A stretch of 64,000 nt of DNA from Thalassotalea profundi. GTDB lineage: Bacteria > Pseudomonadota > Gammaproteobacteria > Enterobacterales > Alteromonadaceae. Both the position numbers and the translations under genes were made by a program. Position 1 is the stretch's first letter; each line of letters begins with the position of its first letter. The DNA lies in assembly GCF_014653195.1 (NCBI RefSeq), contig NZ_BNAH01000007.1, forward strand, positions 124,263 to 188,262, read 5' to 3'. Positions 30,901-39,956 of this stretch are shown here, in pieces. The notes below the pieces were generated by a model. The model had not been told where the DNA came from, searched no databases, and saw nothing but the letters and a program-made list of their open reading frames with translations.

Positions 30901-31416
30901 AACGTAACTTTGCACTACCAACTACCAGTAAAGGCGGATAATTGCCTATTTTATCGTTCATCTTCCGCCAAAATTAAAGATAAACTTTCTCTTTATATTC
31001 ACCAGTTAGTTTTACAGATGGTGAAAACTTCAACATCAGAGCACCAGTTATCGCATGTAATTGCGACCAAAGGTTTCTATTTCAACACTAAGTCACAAAA
31101 GGTTGAACAATTTAAATGTCAGGACATAAAAGAGCCTGGTCGAAGTTTAGATGTTTTATTACGAACTTTTATTGAAGGGCTTGAGCGACCATTATTATTA
31201 AATGGCGAACTTGCTGAATTTATAACGAAAACAAAGAATTTAGAACAAACAGTGTTAGAAAGTTTTTGGAATAGCTCAAATAACAACTTTTGTTTAGGTA
31301 ATGACCCCTATATGAATTATTTTTGGCCTGAATACCCTGAGTTGACTAATATTACCGAGCCGCTAATGAGTGTTTATGAACCTATTTTTACTCAGCTAAC
31401 ACAGGTGAGAAAATAA
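27937..31416 (+). CDS. recC: Exodeoxyribonuclease V subunit RecC
   Basis: 1159-residue RecC, the Chi-recognition and scaffold subunit of the RecBCD helicase-nuclease. Similar in length to E. coli RecC (1122). The TTG at 27937 is chosen because the following residues (IHLYPANKMENLLALL) align well with the normal RecC N-terminus; ATG 27964 would cut it off. Visible family blocks include IFVQNAGMQHWLNM-like text near residue 38, MAPMWLEF near 232, and QVTFCSMLPMRSIPFKIIAVLGLNDGEFPR in mid-protein (positions 29920-30003), the degenerate helicase region. Stop overlaps the recB start by one base. Confidence 0.95.
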   Translation: MIHLYPANKMENLLALLDKVHQVSPLPVFAKEVIIVQNAGMQHWLNMSLAQSRQISLANEFLLPAQFLWQLMRSLASAEKVPEQSPYSREALCWRIYQELAHEDIIDNVIYQQVTRYWLRCDDSRYSDQELKRYQLACQLADLYEQYLIFRPQWINNWYQGKGLDNESDSLQESLDNNFEQLSTWQADLWLRLTKETPYNPLELMQSAIDNIADNLHLLPQRISFFGINAMAPMWLEFINAISEHTQVHFFHLNPCFNYWGDIKTQKQALQHMTQWTEGYDDIAKLIGNPILANLGQQGREFLALLQQYSTVDIDVYQSFLNQKKHVFDDINIEQSHSVLSQIQEDILTLSDSSQLTNQKVHQVDDSIVFTSAHSALREVQGLHDWLLHQFNTDNSLTPKDILVMCPQVEEYAPYIQAVFANGWQDLSGDIPPLPCSISDRVSKESNPLVIAFSEIVSLPDSRFSVSQILSWLRIPAIQSKFGFSLEDLEKCSQWLNEACVHWGLNQSHKQQLLNSETISGQFTWQFGFTKLLQGFAYADEECLYHDHVLLANVEGNDALVLGNLMLFIEQLQLFSASLSQAKTPQQWHQYLTSLLEQLFDVTNESADESGFVAIHNAIESLVEYCEHAQFSEALGLNIIKEFLNNHFSQPDAGRQFMVGQVTFCSMLPMRSIPFKIIAVLGLNDGEFPRQRQPLGFDLMSMQRSEIGDRSRRGDDKYLFLEAIISARKALYLSFQGRNIKKNTPKEPSVVLKELMNYLTAAFGWDFDNSDERHGLNQIRQLPMQAFSLRNFVGEYASFDPHWLSLGQVLVKSAEEARFNESNNDRNASFNSEDSRYNKLPVIAFNDTELSLSVADLIAFYHHPAKYFAKRRLNLYLAHDSVELSDVEPFTASRLESYLFNQELLTHHLYDEPDALDANLEQSMLFAKVSGKFPELPTMEIEYKKWLENSRTLADAIHQSSANQSTESLDYVAGELKLPIVLPNRPMINVTLHYQLPVKADNCLFYRSSSAKIKDKLSLYIHQLVLQMVKTSTSEHQLSHVIATKGFYFNTKSQKVEQFKCQDIKEPGRSLDVLLRTFIEGLERPLLLNGELAEFITKTKNLEQTVLESFWNSSNNNFCLGNDPYMNYFWPEYPELTNITEPLMSVYEPIFTQLTQVRK

Positions 31417-34400
31417 TGAACAATACATTAATAGCTGAGCATTTACCGTTAGAGGGCCAACATTTAATTGAGGCCAGTGCAGGCACAGGTAAAACCTATA
31501 ATATTACCCGTATTTATTTACGTTTATTATTGGAAAAAAAATTAACGGTTCAGCAAATACTTGTAATGACATTTACTAAAGATGCTACAGAAGAGCTTCG
31601 CGGTAGAATTGAAAACTTCATTCGTCAAGCGTTAACTCAATGGCAAACATTTGAAAAAGAAGATGCGTACTTTCAGGTGATTGCAGAGCGAGTATCTGAA
31701 CCTGAACGTTTGCTTTTATTAAATAGAGCCCTCGTAAATATTGATGAAGCTGCTATTTTTACCATACATAGTTTTTGTAAGCGGGTATTAAATCAACACG
31801 CGTTTTTAAGTGGTGTTTCATTTTCTGCGCAGATGGAAGTGGATAGTAAAGAGTATGTTATTGAAATTTGTCGTGACTGGTATCGACAATTAGCGAATCA
31901 GTCTCCAGAAAAATATATGGCTATAGCAGGATACTGGCCAACACCCGAAAGTTTAATTCGGCAGTTTAATAAAGCGATTAATCATTACTGCTTACTTGAT
32001 ATTATTGATGAAGAGAAGATTAAACTAAGCTTTTTTGCTCAAGTTAAAGAAGTGCTTAAGACAATAGATAATAATATTGCTTTATTAACAACTTATTTAA
32101 TTGACAGTAAAAAAGGCGCAGAGAAAACTAAAAGGCAAACAGAGTTAACTCATTTAATACAGTGGTTAAGTACTGCTTCAACAGACTTTTCTGTGATAGA
32201 AACTAAGTTTCCTGGAGATTTTTTAGATGGTCGACGTTTACCTCGCTCTGAAATAAAAGTTGAACTATCGGCAGCGCTATTACCGGCAAATAATTTAAAA
32301 AAGGCTATAAATACAATTATTAAAGCGGTATCAAAAGCAAAAGCTTTAGTCATAGTGCAAGCGGGTATATACAGCATGCGTGAGCAGCTGAATCAGTTAA
32401 AACAAGAAAAAAATATTTTAACCTTTGATGATCTTATCTCTACTTTAGCGACACAACTTAACCTTGCTAATGGAATTGATGATGGTACAACGGGCAATGC
32501 TACACTGGCTTCGACACTATTAAAGCAGTTTCCGGCTGCACTTGTTGATGAATTCCAAGATACTGATCCACTACAGTTTGATATTTTATCCGCTATTTAC
32601 CATAAGCAATCCGACTCATCTTTATTTATGATTGGCGATCCGAAACAAGCTATTTATGGGTTTAGAGGGGGGGATGTCTTTGCTTATTTGAATGCGCGAG
32701 CAAAGTGCGATCAACAATGGGTGATGGATACCAATTGGCGTTCAAGTAAAAACATGATAACGGGTTATAACCGATTATTTTATGGTAATAACTTAAGAGA
32801 AAATCCCCGTGATGTTTTTGGTTACAATATAGCGTACCACCCAGTTAAAGCATCACCTAAAGCTGATGATAAACAGTTAGTTGACTTATCGTTTAATGCG
32901 TTACAATTTGTACATTTTGAATCAGAAGATAAAACAGTCCCGGCTAGTTATCGCCAAAAATTAGCGCGCTGGTGTGCGAATGAAATCACGCGTCTACTTT
33001 ATACTAAAAATGAAAGTCAGCCACAAATCAAGGCCAAAGATATTGCTATCTTAGTGCGAGATGGTACCGAAGCAGCAGATATTAGAGCTGCACTTAATGA
33101 GGCTAATTTAGCCTGTGTTTACCTCAGTAATCGAGCAAACCTGTGGCAAAGTGAACAAAGTAAACAACTTTTATTAGTATTAAAAGGTATCTGTCATGCT
33201 GAAGATAATCACCAATTTTTGGCATCGTTAACCAGTCCTTTGTTAGGTATTGCTCCTCACTCTTATGTTGAACTTTTAAATGATGACATTCAATGGCAGT
33301 CATTAGCTGAACACTTTATTAAATTAAGATCATTATGGCGTAGCTATGGGTTTATCACTATGGCTTTGAAATTACTGCACGAATTGTTTAAGTTTAAACC
33401 TCAGCAAGAACGAGAACTGACGAATGTTTTACACTTATTTGAATTATTACAAACAGTGAGTCAACGTCTTCAACAACCTGAAGAACTCGTCCACTGGTTT
33501 GAACAACAAATTAGTCAAGACTTTACAGAAATTGAAGCAGAATTAAGGTTAGAAAGTGAAGAAGACCTTGTTAAGATTATTACTCAACATGGTTCGAAGG
33601 GCTTAGAATATCCTATTGTATTTGTACCTTATGCTACACGCCACAAAGATCCGCTAAAAGTTGCAAACACAAACGTTGAGTTAATAGAATATCATCAAAA
33701 AGATGGTGGTTTAACCTTAAGCCTAGACGGTTCGAAAGAAGCTAAACAGGCAATGAGTAACGAACAATATGCTGAATCAATACGTTTACTCTATGTCGCT
33801 GTAACTCGTGCTGAACAACGTTGTTATATCTTAACCACGAATTTTGATAAAAGTGAACTTTCACCATTAGGGCAAACTCTTGCTTGGCAAGCTGAGCAGA
33901 ATATTCCAGAAAGTTTGGCTCAATTAGTGACTGATAACCCTGAAAGTATCGGCCTGATATCTATCAAAGATGAAGCTCTACCTTTAACAGTTGCACCAGA
34001 TAATGTTGATCTATTCAACGTTAAGACTGCTCAGTTTACCGGCAAAATAGAAAGAAATTGGTGGTTAAGTTCTTTTACTGCACTAAGTCGCAACTTACGA
34101 GATATTGGAGTGTCCTCTCCTGATAGAGACTTATTTGAGTCAAATTCGTTATCAGATGAAATATATAATGCAGCAGAACTGCGTTTCGACTTAGTAAAAG
34201 GGGCAAAAACAGGTAATCTTTTACATGATATATTAGAGTTTGTTAACTTCTCGCACCCTAATTGGGAAGTTGCCATATCTTCACCCTTGATGCGTTTTGG
34301 TCATTTGGGTAACGGCTACCATGAAACCGAGTTAATTTCATGGCTTGATCAAGTTATCAAAACGCCATTAAATATGAATCATCAAGCATCAGACCTTATT

Positions 34401-35021
34401 GATACTGTACCCAATGATAGTTTTTGTTTGGCCAAGCTAAACCATAGCCAAACATTAAGAGAAGCGGAATTTTATTTCCCATTAGAAACAGCAAGTACCA
34501 AGGAATTAACGTCACTTTTATCTCAACATAGGTTAAGGGTTAACAATCATTTTAAGAGTGGTCAATCAATAGGATTACCCCCTCAGGTTTTATTACCTAA
34601 TATTGCAACTTTACAGGGAATGATGCATGGCTTTATTGACTTGATTTTTGAACATAACGGTAAATATTATTTATGTGATTATAAAAGCAATCACTTGGGG
34701 GATAACTTTAGTGATTATAGTCCTGAAAAGCTAAGTCAAAGTATTCAAACCCACCATTATGATTTGCAATATCTGATATACAGTGTTGCCTTACATCGGT
34801 TTTTACAGCAAAAACTCTCTGATTATAGTATCGAAAAGCATTTTGGAGGTATCTACTATTTATATTTAAGGGGAATGTCCCCTAACAGTACTAATACAGG
34901 TGTATATTATTGTCAGCTTAGCCATGATGAACTCACACAAGTAGATAATGTGTTTTCAAATGAGGAATCACATCATATATTGACAAAACAAAGCGCTCAA
35001 TTAAATAAGGAAATAAAATAA
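31416..35021 (+). CDS. recB: Exodeoxyribonuclease V subunit RecB
   Basis: 1201-residue SF1A 3'-5' helicase and nuclease. Walker A is EASAGTGKTYNITR near residue 20; other helicase motifs are LVDEFQDTDPLQFDIL, GDPKQAIYGFRGGD, ITQHGSKGLEYPIVF and LYVAVTRAEQRCY. The C-terminal nuclease domain has its catalytic Asp-x-Lys in YLCDYKSNHLG near residue 1090, preceded by GFIDLIFEH. AGGTGAG precedes ATG 31416, which overlaps the recC TAA (TAATG), so translation is coupled. Confidence 0.96.
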   Translation: MNNTLIAEHLPLEGQHLIEASAGTGKTYNITRIYLRLLLEKKLTVQQILVMTFTKDATEELRGRIENFIRQALTQWQTFEKEDAYFQVIAERVSEPERLLLLNRALVNIDEAAIFTIHSFCKRVLNQHAFLSGVSFSAQMEVDSKEYVIEICRDWYRQLANQSPEKYMAIAGYWPTPESLIRQFNKAINHYCLLDIIDEEKIKLSFFAQVKEVLKTIDNNIALLTTYLIDSKKGAEKTKRQTELTHLIQWLSTASTDFSVIETKFPGDFLDGRRLPRSEIKVELSAALLPANNLKKAINTIIKAVSKAKALVIVQAGIYSMREQLNQLKQEKNILTFDDLISTLATQLNLANGIDDGTTGNATLASTLLKQFPAALVDEFQDTDPLQFDILSAIYHKQSDSSLFMIGDPKQAIYGFRGGDVFAYLNARAKCDQQWVMDTNWRSSKNMITGYNRLFYGNNLRENPRDVFGYNIAYHPVKASPKADDKQLVDLSFNALQFVHFESEDKTVPASYRQKLARWCANEITRLLYTKNESQPQIKAKDIAILVRDGTEAADIRAALNEANLACVYLSNRANLWQSEQSKQLLLVLKGICHAEDNHQFLASLTSPLLGIAPHSYVELLNDDIQWQSLAEHFIKLRSLWRSYGFITMALKLLHELFKFKPQQERELTNVLHLFELLQTVSQRLQQPEELVHWFEQQISQDFTEIEAELRLESEEDLVKIITQHGSKGLEYPIVFVPYATRHKDPLKVANTNVELIEYHQKDGGLTLSLDGSKEAKQAMSNEQYAESIRLLYVAVTRAEQRCYILTTNFDKSELSPLGQTLAWQAEQNIPESLAQLVTDNPESIGLISIKDEALPLTVAPDNVDLFNVKTAQFTGKIERNWWLSSFTALSRNLRDIGVSSPDRDLFESNSLSDEIYNAAELRFDLVKGAKTGNLLHDILEFVNFSHPNWEVAISSPLMRFGHLGNGYHETELISWLDQVIKTPLNMNHQASDLIDTVPNDSFCLAKLNHSQTLREAEFYFPLETASTKELTSLLSQHRLRVNNHFKSGQSIGLPPQVLLPNIATLQGMMHGFIDLIFEHNGKYYLCDYKSNHLGDNFSDYSPEKLSQSIQTHHYDLQYLIYSVALHRFLQQKLSDYSIEKHFGGIYYLYLRGMSPNSTNTGVYYCQLSHDELTQVDNVFSNEESHHILTKQSAQLNKEIK

Positions 35022-36967
35022 TGAGTTTAATTGTTAACTCAATAGATATAAAGGAATTATCTCCTTATCCAAGCTTTAATTTAGCCCAACAACAGTTACA
35101 TGACTTAGCTCCTATCGATTATTTTTTAGCAAAAGAGTTAGTTCTATCAACAAACTTCACTGTTAAAAGTAAAACATCGGGTGACGTTAATGTCATAAAT
35201 AAGGATGAACTTACATTACTGTTTCATTTGATCATAGCGGTAAGTCATTCAATAAGAATAGGAAATAGTTGTCTTCCCTTAGTTCAGGTAGCAAACTCTC
35301 GAATAGGTTTTTATGCGGATGATAATGGCATTATTAGCCATCATGGCTATGCTTTTCCGTCTTTGGAGGAGATAAAACTATTATTAACATCTTTATCAAC
35401 AAACCCTAAAGAAAATAAATTGATAATACTTTCAGAAAACGCACTATATTTACCACGCTATTATAAGTTTGAACAGGAGTTAAATAACTTTATAGCAAGC
35501 ACTAAAAATAATGAAGTTTCATCGTCTAGGTACCCAGTAAATGAAATTCAACAATGCTTAAGTGAACTTTTTATATATGATACTAAAGAGAATGTTGATG
35601 CAGACATTGATTGGCAAAAAGTAGCGGTAGCAAATGCGTTAAATAAACGTTTTTCTATCATTGCAGGTGGCCCAGGAACTGGGAAGACTTACACCGTAAC
35701 TAAGCTGTTGGCAGCTATAGTGTCATTAAATATGCAACAACCTTTAAATATTTCCCTGGTTGCGCCTACAGGAAAAGCAGCACAACGCTTAACCGAGTCG
35801 TTAATCAATGCAATTAATGGTTTTGAAGGAATCATTTCAACTCATATACTTGAGAAAATTCCTAGGCAAGCACAAACATTGCATCGTTTACTTGGTGTAC
35901 TTCCTAATAAAGTTAATTTTCGCCACAATCAAAATAACCAATTAAATATTGATGTGTTAGTTGTTGATGAAGTGTCAATGGTCGATTTACCTATGATGGT
36001 TAGATTAATAAGAGCCTTGCCTTCTCATTGCCAGTTGATATTGTTAGGAGATGCTGACCAATTACCTTCGGTTGCCGTCGGGAATGTATTAGCTGATTTA
36101 GCGCCTCGACCACATAAGGGATATAGTAAAGCAAATAAAGACTATTTAACCCAGGTGACACAAAGTAAAGCCTTTAAATCATATAAAAATAATGCTTATG
36201 ATCACGTTACTTTTTTAACTAAAAGTCGACGTTTTGATAAAGAAGGAATAGTAGGGCGCTTAGCTGAGTTTGTGATTAAAGGTGATGCAAGTAATAGTTG
36301 GCAATTGTTAGAGCGTAGTGAAAGTTCGCTATTACTTTCGTTAGATATAAATCAATGGTTACCTAAAATGGTAACGAAATATTATCAAGGTCTTGCAAAA
36401 TGTCAGGATATTTCACAAGCTTTTGAAATGTTAGCGCAGTTTAGAATATTGTGCGCAACTCGCGTAGGTACAGAAGGTGTAGCAAATATAAATCAACAAA
36501 TAGAACAAATTCTTTATACCAAAGGAAATCATCAAGCTAACAAACCATTTTACCATGGCAAACCGATTATGATCACCCAAAATGACTATGGTCTCGGTTT
36601 ATTTAATGGTGATGTAGGATTAATTTGGACCGATGAAAAAGGCTTGTTAGTCGCTATTTTTGAGCAACCAGATGGTCATTACTTACGTGTACTTCCCGCA
36701 AGGTTGCCCTCATATGAAAGTGTTTATGCTATGACAATACATAAAACTCAAGGGAGTGAATTTCAACAATTAGTGATGATATTGCCGCAAAATAAAGAAA
36801 GTAAGATACTTTCAAGAGAATTACTATATACAGGCATTACCAGAGCTAAAAAGACATTACAAATAGCATCGGCAAAAACCACATGGTTTCAAGGTGTTGA
36901 CACACAAGTTCAGCGTTACTCTGGTATACAATTAAAAATGGAAACTAATGAAAATTCAAAATATTAA
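35021..36967 (+). CDS. recD: Exodeoxyribonuclease V subunit RecD
   Basis: 648-residue SF1B 5'-3' helicase of RecBCD. Walker A is IIAGGPGTGKTYTVTK near residue 213, Walker B VLVVDEVSMVDLPMM near 310, LLGDADQLPSV next, and the C-terminal motifs YAMTIHKTQGSEF and LLYTGITRAKKTL. The N-terminal domain (about 1-180) contacts RecC. Coupled to recB by TAATG with AAGGAA upstream. The ptrA gene found between recC and recB in E. coli is absent here. Confidence 0.95.
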   Translation: MSLIVNSIDIKELSPYPSFNLAQQQLHDLAPIDYFLAKELVLSTNFTVKSKTSGDVNVINKDELTLLFHLIIAVSHSIRIGNSCLPLVQVANSRIGFYADDNGIISHHGYAFPSLEEIKLLLTSLSTNPKENKLIILSENALYLPRYYKFEQELNNFIASTKNNEVSSSRYPVNEIQQCLSELFIYDTKENVDADIDWQKVAVANALNKRFSIIAGGPGTGKTYTVTKLLAAIVSLNMQQPLNISLVAPTGKAAQRLTESLINAINGFEGIISTHILEKIPRQAQTLHRLLGVLPNKVNFRHNQNNQLNIDVLVVDEVSMVDLPMMVRLIRALPSHCQLILLGDADQLPSVAVGNVLADLAPRPHKGYSKANKDYLTQVTQSKAFKSYKNNAYDHVTFLTKSRRFDKEGIVGRLAEFVIKGDASNSWQLLERSESSLLLSLDINQWLPKMVTKYYQGLAKCQDISQAFEMLAQFRILCATRVGTEGVANINQQIEQILYTKGNHQANKPFYHGKPIMITQNDYGLGLFNGDVGLIWTDEKGLLVAIFEQPDGHYLRVLPARLPSYESVYAMTIHKTQGSEFQQLVMILPQNKESKILSRELLYTGITRAKKTLQIASAKTTWFQGVDTQVQRYSGIQLKMETNENSKY

Positions 36968-37472
36968 TAAAACAACTTATCGCAAACACCTTAACCAAAT
37001 TATTATTGGCTTTATTGTTGTTCTTCTTTGCTTATCGTTATTTTTTGGTAGTGTTTTTGTCTATTTCTGGGGCGTGTCGCCGGAGCAAATAGTGAATGGT
37101 GAAAGTAATTTTCGTTTTAATTTATTAGGTGTGATATTGGCATTAATTAGTTGCTCAGCAATTCTTTATAACATTCGTACAAGTGAATTTTTTAAAGAGG
37201 TTTATTATGTTTGGCAGATGAAGCAGGTACAAAACTTAATTTATAGAAAGCTAAGAAAAATTACTTCAGCAGCTAAATATGATGATGTTAATGCTTTAAT
37301 CATATTGCACTATTATTATGAAAGTTTAATACACATATATCAGTTAGATGATAATACGATTACACTCAATGAGTTAATTAAAAAACAACAAGCTGTAGAG
37401 CAACAAATTGAAGATAAAAAGTTAAATATTTCATCTTCTCAATTTGATAAGTCATTACTAACAAAATTTTAA
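36948..37472 (+). CDS. DUF3087 family membrane protein
   Basis: 174 residues. Two transmembrane helices (about 18-42 and 58-78) are followed by a helical cytoplasmic tail (about 85-174) rich in Lys/Gln, including a possible coiled coil at LIKKQQAVEQQIEDKK. I recognise the pattern as DUF3087, known mainly from marine gammaproteobacteria. Its ATG lies inside the last 20 bases of recD in another frame, so it is translated from the same message. Whether it has anything to do with DNA repair is not known. Confidence 0.75.
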   Translation: MKIQNINKTTYRKHLNQIIIGFIVVLLCLSLFFGSVFVYFWGVSPEQIVNGESNFRFNLLGVILALISCSAILYNIRTSEFFKEVYYVWQMKQVQNLIYRKLRKITSAAKYDDVNALIILHYYYESLIHIYQLDDNTITLNELIKKQQAVEQQIEDKKLNISSSQFDKSLLTKF

Positions 37473-37497
37473 AGCTCAATAATTAGGGAATAAAAGA

Positions 37498-37881
37498 ATG
37501 ATTGGTTACGTTACATTAGGCACAAATAACTTAGAAAAAGCATGTCAATTTTATGATCAACTTTTTGCCACTATCGGCGCTGGACGTTTTTTAGAAACCG
37601 AACAATTTGTTGCATGGGCAAATGCGCCGGATCAAGCAGGTGTTTCAATAACTAAACCTTTCGATGGTAAACCAGCTACAGTTGGAAATGGGGTGATGGT
37701 AGCACTTGTGATGGACTCAACGGAAAAGGTTGATGCTTTTTATCAAAAAGCCATTGAACTAGGGGCTACTTGTGAAGGAAAACCTGGACCAAGAGATGAA
37801 ATTGATGGTTTCTATGCGGCATACTTTAGAGATTTAGATGGTAATAAATTAAATGCTTTTCATATGAATATGGGATCGTAA
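37498..37881 (+). CDS. VOC (glyoxalase/bleomycin-resistance fold) protein
   Basis: 127 residues of the vicinal-oxygen-chelate fold: two beta-alpha-beta-beta-beta modules starting IGYVTLGTNNLEKACQFYDQ and VALVMDSTEKVDAFYQKA, ending AAYFRDLDGNKLNAFHM. Usually dimeric and metal dependent; the Glu/His-type ligands are partly present (His in NAFHM). Substrate unknown. AGGGA precedes ATG 37498. Confidence 0.85.
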   Translation: MIGYVTLGTNNLEKACQFYDQLFATIGAGRFLETEQFVAWANAPDQAGVSITKPFDGKPATVGNGVMVALVMDSTEKVDAFYQKAIELGATCEGKPGPRDEIDGFYAAYFRDLDGNKLNAFHMNMGS

Positions 37882-37979
37882 TTTAATCAAGCAATACTAG
37901 CAGAATATGATTGTTGGCATTTGTTTATATGTGCTAAATAAAATTAGCCGTAACATTATTAAAGGTAAAAATTTTCTAT

Positions 37980-38240
37980 ATGAAAAAATTAAAAAATGAA
38001 TCAGCGTTGTTGAAAAAGGCAATTACTATAGGTGAAAAATATGCGCTTAATAGAGGCTATAAAGGTTTTTCTGAAACTGACGCCGCTAAAGAAAAAGTAG
38101 AAGTGCTTTACCGACTACTTGTTCAAGATAAATTAATACATCCATTAGCAGAGAGTGAAGAAAATTTATTGAACATGAAACATAAGCTTGCCTTGTGGAT
38201 CGCTAAACAATTACCTACTGATCATCCTTTACTCCAATAA
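37980..38240 (+). CDS. DUF5062 family small protein
   Basis: 86-residue helical cytoplasmic protein. KVEVLYRLLVQDKLIHPLAE and MKHKLALWIAKQLPTDHPL are the parts I associate with DUF5062, common in Vibrio and Alteromonadales. AAAGG lies about 13 bases upstream of the ATG. No function is known. No signal peptide or membrane segment. Confidence 0.75.
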   Translation: MKKLKNESALLKKAITIGEKYALNRGYKGFSETDAAKEKVEVLYRLLVQDKLIHPLAESEENLLNMKHKLALWIAKQLPTDHPLLQ

Positions 38241-38308
38241 ATAAAACCTTGGCAATAGCATTATTTATTAGCTTATAAATTTAAATAAAAACGCAGGTAG
38301 AAATAAAG

Positions 38309-39355
38309 ATGAAAAAATTAATTATAACAACATTATTTACTTTACCCATTATGAGCTTAAGTAGTTTAAGTTCATTGAGCTTTGCTCAAGAACAACCTTT
38401 TGCTATCGCCATCCACGGAGGTGCCGGCACTATTGATAAAAGTAAAATGACGCCAGAAAAGCGTGTGGCTTATGAAAAAACACTTTCATTAGCATTAGAT
38501 GCGGGTTATCAGTTATTGTCCGAAGGAAAATCTAGCCAACAAGCCATTATTGCTGCGATTCAAATCATGGAAGAATCGCCATTATTTAATGCAGGAAAAG
38601 GGGCAGTTTATACCTACGAAGGTACACATGAATTAGATGCATCAATTATGGATGGAAGAACCTTAAATGCCGGCGCTGTGTCAGGGGTTAAAACAGTAAA
38701 GAGTCCAATAGCACTTGCACAACGCGTTATGGACGAATCTGTTCACGTTATGTTAAGTGGTAAAGGCGCTGAAACTTTTGCACAAGAGCAAGGGTTAGCA
38801 TTAGTTGAAAATAGCTACTTTAATACCGATAGTCGCTATCAATCACTATTAAAAGCTAAAGAAAAACTTAAAAAGTCACTTGAAGCAACTAAAAACTATC
38901 AGGCCGCACATCAATCACTCCCTAATGAATATAAAATGGGTACAGTAGGCGCCGTTGCTCTTGATAAAGCCGGTAATATTGCTGCAGGAACGTCAACCGG
39001 TGGCATGACAGCTAAACGTTATGGAAGAGTTGGTGATGCGCCTATTATTGGTGCTGGCACATATGCTAACAACGAAAGTTGTGCGGTATCAGCCACAGGA
39101 CATGGTGAATATTTTATTCGTTATCATGTAGCAGCAGATATTTGTGCTCGTATGCAATATCAACAAAAATCATTGAATGAAGCCGCAGATACTGTAATTA
39201 ATAAAGTTCTTGTGAAAGCTGGTGGTACGGGGGGCGTTATTGCTATTGATGCAAAAGGTAATATTGCAATGCCATTTAACACATCAGGCATGTATCGAGG
39301 TAGTAAAACATCATCAGGTAAGACATTTGTGGGGATTTTTCAAGATGAAAAATAG
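38309..39355 (+). CDS. iaaA: Isoaspartyl peptidase / L-asparaginase (plant-type, Ntn hydrolase), exported
   Basis: 348-residue precursor of an N-terminal-nucleophile hydrolase that autocleaves into two subunits and hydrolyses beta-aspartyl dipeptides and asparagine. The signal peptide (about 1-26, ending SLSFAQ) directs it to the periplasm. IHGGAGTIDK is at residue 36, and the autocleavage site lies before Thr212 in YKMGTVGAVALD, followed by the pocket GTSTGGMTAKRYGRVGDAPIIGAGTYA. The family Arg/Asp residues and the C-terminal GGTGGVIAID are intact. The 3' end overlaps the CreA-family start by 11 bases, so the two are probably cotranslated. Confidence 0.92.
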   Translation: MKKLIITTLFTLPIMSLSSLSSLSFAQEQPFAIAIHGGAGTIDKSKMTPEKRVAYEKTLSLALDAGYQLLSEGKSSQQAIIAAIQIMEESPLFNAGKGAVYTYEGTHELDASIMDGRTLNAGAVSGVKTVKSPIALAQRVMDESVHVMLSGKGAETFAQEQGLALVENSYFNTDSRYQSLLKAKEKLKKSLEATKNYQAAHQSLPNEYKMGTVGAVALDKAGNIAAGTSTGGMTAKRYGRVGDAPIIGAGTYANNESCAVSATGHGEYFIRYHVAADICARMQYQQKSLNEAADTVINKVLVKAGGTGGVIAIDAKGNIAMPFNTSGMYRGSKTSSGKTFVGIFQDEK

Positions 39356-39821
39356 TCATTTCTTTATATTATTATCGACACTATTTTTTGTAAATGCTTG
39401 TTCTGATGATGTAGGGAAAGTGAGTTTAGGCTTATTTACCACTAAAGATGTCATTATTGTAGCTCAGCAAGATCCAATCGTTAAAGGTGTTACCTGTCAT
39501 ATTTCGCATATAGAAGCAAATCTAGATTTTTCAGATCCCTCAGATATGTCAATAGCGTGCAGGCAAACAGGACCAATAACTACAGAGCAAGTAGCTGAAA
39601 TAGATAAATCTAAAAATGGGGAAATTGTTTTTAAAAAATCTAAAAGTATTCTGTTTAAGAGTTTAAAAGTTCGCCGTATTTATGATGCAGAGCATAAAAG
39701 CTTAATCTATCTTTCTTATTCTACTAAAGAGTCAAGTGGTAGCCACCATCATTCTTTATCAACAGTACCATTATATAATACAGAAGCTTGGCAATGGGCG
39801 AATGCTAATCAAGTTCAGTAA
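39345..39821 (+). CDS. CreA-family protein, lipoprotein form
   Basis: 158 residues when started at ATG 39345, inside the last 11 bases of the asparaginase gene. The text matches CreA across its length: VKGVTCHISHIEA, a Cys in MSIACRQTGPI, GEIVFKKSKSILFKSLKVRRIYDAEHKSLIYLSYS and a C-terminal STVPLY. E. coli CreA has a Sec signal; here the N-terminus ends in VNAC, which looks like a lipobox, so this copy may be lipid-anchored. The role of CreA is not established. The longer frame from 39222 lies within the asparaginase and is not the real start. Confidence 0.82.
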   Translation: MKNSHFFILLSTLFFVNACSDDVGKVSLGLFTTKDVIIVAQQDPIVKGVTCHISHIEANLDFSDPSDMSIACRQTGPITTEQVAEIDKSKNGEIVFKKSKSILFKSLKVRRIYDAEHKSLIYLSYSTKESSGSHHHSLSTVPLYNTEAWQWANANQVQ

Positions 39822-39956
39822 CTATTTGTTATTTATTGGACAATAATTTGATAAATATAGGAATTATTTTGTAAATGGGTCTATGGTTAAAGTGAGTTTA
39901 ATTAACACGTTATTATGTGGAATATTGGTATAACAAAGTTAAGCAAAGGAACATCT

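Noticed and set aside
39222..39344. Long N-terminal extension of the CreA-family frame
   Set aside because: It lies wholly inside the asparaginase gene in another frame; ATG 39345 gives the full CreA domain and a proper signal.
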